NCBI GenBank assembly: GCA_946408305.1
Contig: CAMJRQ010000032.1
Span: forward strand, 1 to 9,037
Source of the DNA: an uncultured Prevotellaceae bacterium
GTDB lineage: Bacteria > Bacteroidota > Bacteroidia > Bacteroidales > Bacteroidaceae
Reading direction: 5' to 3'
Length of the DNA: 9,037 nt
Below, in pieces: positions 7,305 through 9,037 of this stretch. How positions within the stretch are numbered: position 1 is the first letter of the stretch; every line of letters begins with the position of its first letter. The notes under the pieces are model-generated. The model was not told the origin of the DNA. It saw only the letters and a list, made by a program, of their open reading frames with translations, and searched no databases. The translations under genes and the position numbers were made by a program.

Positions 7305-8324
7305 TTACATCAGGAAGGAGTAGTTGCCGATATTCTTGAGTGCGATGCCGGTGCCTTTTGCCACGCTGTGGAGCGGGTCGTCGGCCACGTGGAAGGGGAT
7401 GTTTATCTTGTCGGTGAAGCGCTTGGCCAATCCGCGCAGCAGGGCGCCTCCGCCGGTCAGATAGATTCCGTTCTGCACGATGTCGGCATAGAGCTCGGGC
7501 GGGGTCTCTTCGAGGGCATGCAGGATGGAGGTCTCGATGAGGGCCACGGTCTTCTCGAGGCAGTGGGCTATCTCCTGGTAGCAGACGTGCACCTCCATGG
7601 GCAGTGCCGTAATCTTGTTGGGGCCGTGGACCACGTAGTCCTCGGGTGCCTCGGAGCCCAGTTCGGTGAGGGCGGCGCCCACGTTTATCTTGATGCGCTC
7701 GGCCATCCGTTCGCTCACGCGGACGTTGTGCTGGCGGCTCATGTAGTCCTGGATGTCGCGCGTCAGGTCGTCGCCGGCCACGCGCAGGCTCTTGTCCACC
7801 ACGATGCCGCCGAGCGAGATGACGGCAATCTCTGTGGAGCCTCCGCCGATGTCCACCACCATGTTGCCCATTGGGGCCAGCACGTCGAGCCCCGAGCCGA
7901 TGGCGGCTGCCATGGGTTCGTAGATGAGGTAGACCTCGCGGCCGCCGGCATGTTCGGCACTGTCGCGCACGGCACGCAGCTCCACCTCGGTGCTGCCACT
8001 CGGCACTCCGATGACCATCTTCAGCGAGGGGGTGAAGAGCCGGCTGCCGCGGTGCACCATCTTGATGAGCCCGCGCATCATCTGTTCGCAGGCGTTGAAG
8101 TTGGCTATCACGCCGTCGCGCAGCGGGCGGATGGTGACGATTTCGGGGTTCTCGCGCTCATACATCATCTTGGCCTTCATGCCCACGGCTATCATCCGTT
8201 CCGACTTCCGGTCCAGTGCCACCACGCTGGGCTCGTCCACCACGATTTTGCCATCATGTATGATGATGGTGTTGGCCGTGCCCAGGTCCATGGCTATTTC
8301 TTTGTTCAGCTTAAAGAATTTCAT
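7305..8324 (-). CDS. mreB: Actin-like cell-shape protein MreB
   Basis: MreB is the bacterial actin homologue. It forms membrane-bound filaments on the cytoplasmic side that direct the cell-wall elongation complex. The 339-residue protein is the usual length. The ATPase motifs are intact: phosphate-1 'DLGTANT' starting at D13, phosphate-2 'VVDIGGGSTEIA' with D158 and G160-G162, and the adenosine motif 'YLTGGGALLRG' with G291-G293. 'YEPMAAAIGSGLDV' and the C-terminal 'GTGIALKN' are also typical. The ATG at 8324 is chosen because 'MKFFKLNKEIAMDLGTANT' puts the phosphate-1 motif at its normal distance from the start. Its 44-base leader after the purH stop consists largely of 7-bp repeats and has no recognisable Shine-Dalgarno or promoter. 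It is therefore probably transcribed from the promoter ahead of purH. Confidence 0.98.
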   Translation of the reverse strand: MKFFKLNKEIAMDLGTANTIIIHDGKIVVDEPSVVALDRKSERMIAVGMKAKMMYERENPEIVTIRPLRDGVIANFNACEQMMRGLIKMVHRGSRLFTPSLKMVIGVPSGSTEVELRAVRDSAEHAGGREVYLIYEPMAAAIGSGLDVLAPMGNMVVDIGGGSTEIAVISLGGIVVDKSLRVAGDDLTRDIQDYMSRQHNVRVSERMAERIKINVGAALTELGSEAPEDYVVHGPNKITALPMEVHVCYQEIAHCLEKTVALIETSILHALEETPPELYADIVQNGIYLTGGGALLRGLAKRFTDKINIPFHVADDPLHSVAKGTGIALKNIGNYSFLM

Positions 8325-8328
8325 ATCT

Positions 8329-8377
8329 GTCGTCTGTTGTCCGTTGTCTGTTGTCCGTTGTCTGTTGTCTATCGTCC
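8329..8377. repeat. Heptamer repeat array in the purH/mreB junction (7 x 7 bp)
   Basis: Seven uninterrupted 7-bp units lie here on the + strand. Five fit GTTGTCY exactly (starts 8336, 8343, 8350, 8357 and 8364, with the last base C, T, C, T, T). The flanking units at 8329 (GTCGTCT) and 8371 (ATCGTCC) are each slightly changed. In gene sense the units are GGACAAC and AGACAAC. The TAG stop of purH (8371-8369) is formed at a unit junction, and the array ends four bases before the mreB ATG. It is the same unit and the same total length (49 bp) as the array at 4055-4103. The period of 7 resembles the short tandem heptamer repeats described in cyanobacteria; that is an analogy only. Confidence 0.9.
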
Positions 8378-8968
8378 GCTCTCAAAATAGGCGTGGATGG
8401 CTGTGTCGTAGTGGCTGCTGACGCCGAATGCCTGTGTGGCAAACCAGCGGCGGTCCTCCAGCTGGCTCTCGGCTCCCTGCTTCTGCAGGAGCTGGAGCAG
8501 TGCGCCGTACTGGGCCTTGGAGGGCACGATGATGACGTCGCGGAAGTTCTTGGCTGCGGCGCGTATGAGGCTGATGCCGCCGATGTCTATCTTCTCGATG
8601 ATGTCGGCCTCGGAGGCTCCGCTGCTGACGGTGTCTTCGAAGGGATAGAGGTCGACGATGACGAGGTCGATGTCGGGGATGTCATACTGGGCCATCTGCT
8701 GGCGGTCGCCCTCCAGCTCGCGGCGCCCCAGTATGCCGCCGAAGATTTTGGGGTGGAGCGTCTTCACGCGTCCGCCCAGGATGCTGGGATACGTGGTCAC
8801 GTCCTCCACTTTCTGGCACGGGATGCCCAGGCTCTCGATGAAGGCTTGCGTCCCGCCCGTGCTGAGCAGCTCTACGCCCAGCTTATGCAGCGTGCGCAGT
8901 ATCTCGTCGAGCCCGTCTTTGTGGTAGACCGAGACCAGTGCGCGCTTGATTTTTCTTGTTTCTGCCAT
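8369..8968 (-). CDS. purH: IMP cyclohydrolase domain of PurH, lacking the AICAR transformylase domain
   Basis: PurH normally carries out the last two steps of de novo IMP synthesis: AICAR formylation by its C-terminal domain, then ring closure of FAICAR by its N-terminal domain. Here only the N-terminal MGS-like cyclohydrolase domain is present. Its core motifs are intact: 'SVYHKDGL', 'LSTGGT', 'GGRVKTLHP', 'VDLYPF' and 'IDIGGISLIRAAAKN'. The protein is 199 residues, about the size of the cyclohydrolase domain alone, whereas the usual bifunctional enzyme has about 505-510. It ends 'YFESGR' with TAG, made inside the heptamer array. Nothing resembling the missing ~300 residues lies in the 44 bases before mreB. 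The ATG at 8968 is preferred over the in-frame ATG at 9025, because the promoter element at 9020-9013 lies downstream of the latter. It may be a functional monofunctional enzyme or a truncated remnant; intact motifs favour function. Confidence 0.88.
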   Translation of the reverse strand: MAETRKIKRALVSVYHKDGLDEILRTLHKLGVELLSTGGTQAFIESLGIPCQKVEDVTTYPSILGGRVKTLHPKIFGGILGRRELEGDRQQMAQYDIPDIDLVIVDLYPFEDTVSSGASEADIIEKIDIGGISLIRAAAKNFRDVIIVPSKAQYGALLQLLQKQGAESQLEDRRWFATQAFGVSSHYDTAIHAYFESGR

Positions 8969-9012
8969 ATTGGTTTTCGAATTGTTTTGGGGGTTAGTTT
9001 TCAGTATGCGTG

Positions 9013-9020
9013 CAAAGATA
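9013..9020 (-). promoter_or_regulatory. Bacteroidetes -7 promoter element (TATCTTTG) ahead of purH
   Basis: In gene sense the sequence is TATCTTTG, an exact match to the TAnnTTTG -7 consensus used by the Bacteroidetes primary sigma factor. The matching -33 TTG-type element would lie about 19 bases further upstream, just outside the window, so it cannot be checked. Transcription would start a few bases downstream, around 9005, giving a leader of roughly 40 bases to the purH ATG at 8968. I see no other such element between the tightly packed genes on this strand, so this may drive the whole purH-mreBCD-mrdA-rodA unit. Confidence 0.7.
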
Positions 9021-9037
9021 CGCATTTTCTTCCTTTT

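Noticed and set aside
8329..8377. CRISPR array
   Set aside because: The units are 7 bp and directly adjacent, with no unique spacers.
8969..9025. A longer purH start at the ATG at 9025, adding 19 residues
   Set aside because: The -7 promoter element at 9020-9013 lies inside that extension, so the transcript would begin after that ATG. The added residues do not look like PurH, and the ATG at 8968 gives the usual N-terminus.

Overview
The window is chromosomal DNA from a member of the Bacteroidales, most likely in or near Prevotellaceae. Three things point there: a gldH lipoprotein gene next to a RicT/PSP1 gene and holB, the purH-mreBCD-mrdA-rodA order, and a TAnnTTTG-type -7 promoter element, which is the Bacteroidetes primary sigma signature. 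Protein resemblance is closest to what I remember of Bacteroides and Prevotella homologues. The DNA is GC-rich for this group; I judged this by eye and did not compute it. Strong third-position GC creates many long but spurious antisense frames.

Layout. The left part (1-2576, + strand) is a compact cluster: the 3' part of holB (clamp-loader delta'), ricT (PSP1-domain Fe-S protein) and gldH. ricT and gldH share an ATGA overlap. The right part (9020 down to 2592, - strand) is a six-gene unit read leftwards: promoter, purH (IMP cyclohydrolase part only), mreB, mreC, mreD, mrdA (PBP2) and rodA. The two units converge with only 15 bases between their stop codons, and small inverted repeats cover that gap.

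Function. MreB, MreC, MreD, PBP2 and RodA form the rod complex (elongasome). MreB is the cytoplasmic actin-like scaffold, MreC and MreD link it across the membrane, RodA is the SEDS glycan polymerase and PBP2 the matching transpeptidase. All five have intact diagnostic motifs. The genes are nearly gapless: 1 nt, 0 nt, 9 nt and then a 52-nt overlap.

Two things stand out. First, purH stops after 199 codons, at the end of the IMP cyclohydrolase domain, and the whole AICAR transformylase domain is missing. Second, two 49-bp arrays of a 7-bp repeat (consensus GTTGTCY on the + strand) sit at gene junctions. One supplies the purH stop codon and fills the mreB leader. The other encodes the PBP2 C-terminal tail and, in another frame, the rodA start codon and N-terminus. 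No mobile element, CRISPR array, RNA gene or defence system is visible. Apart from the repeats and the shortened purH this is a housekeeping region.
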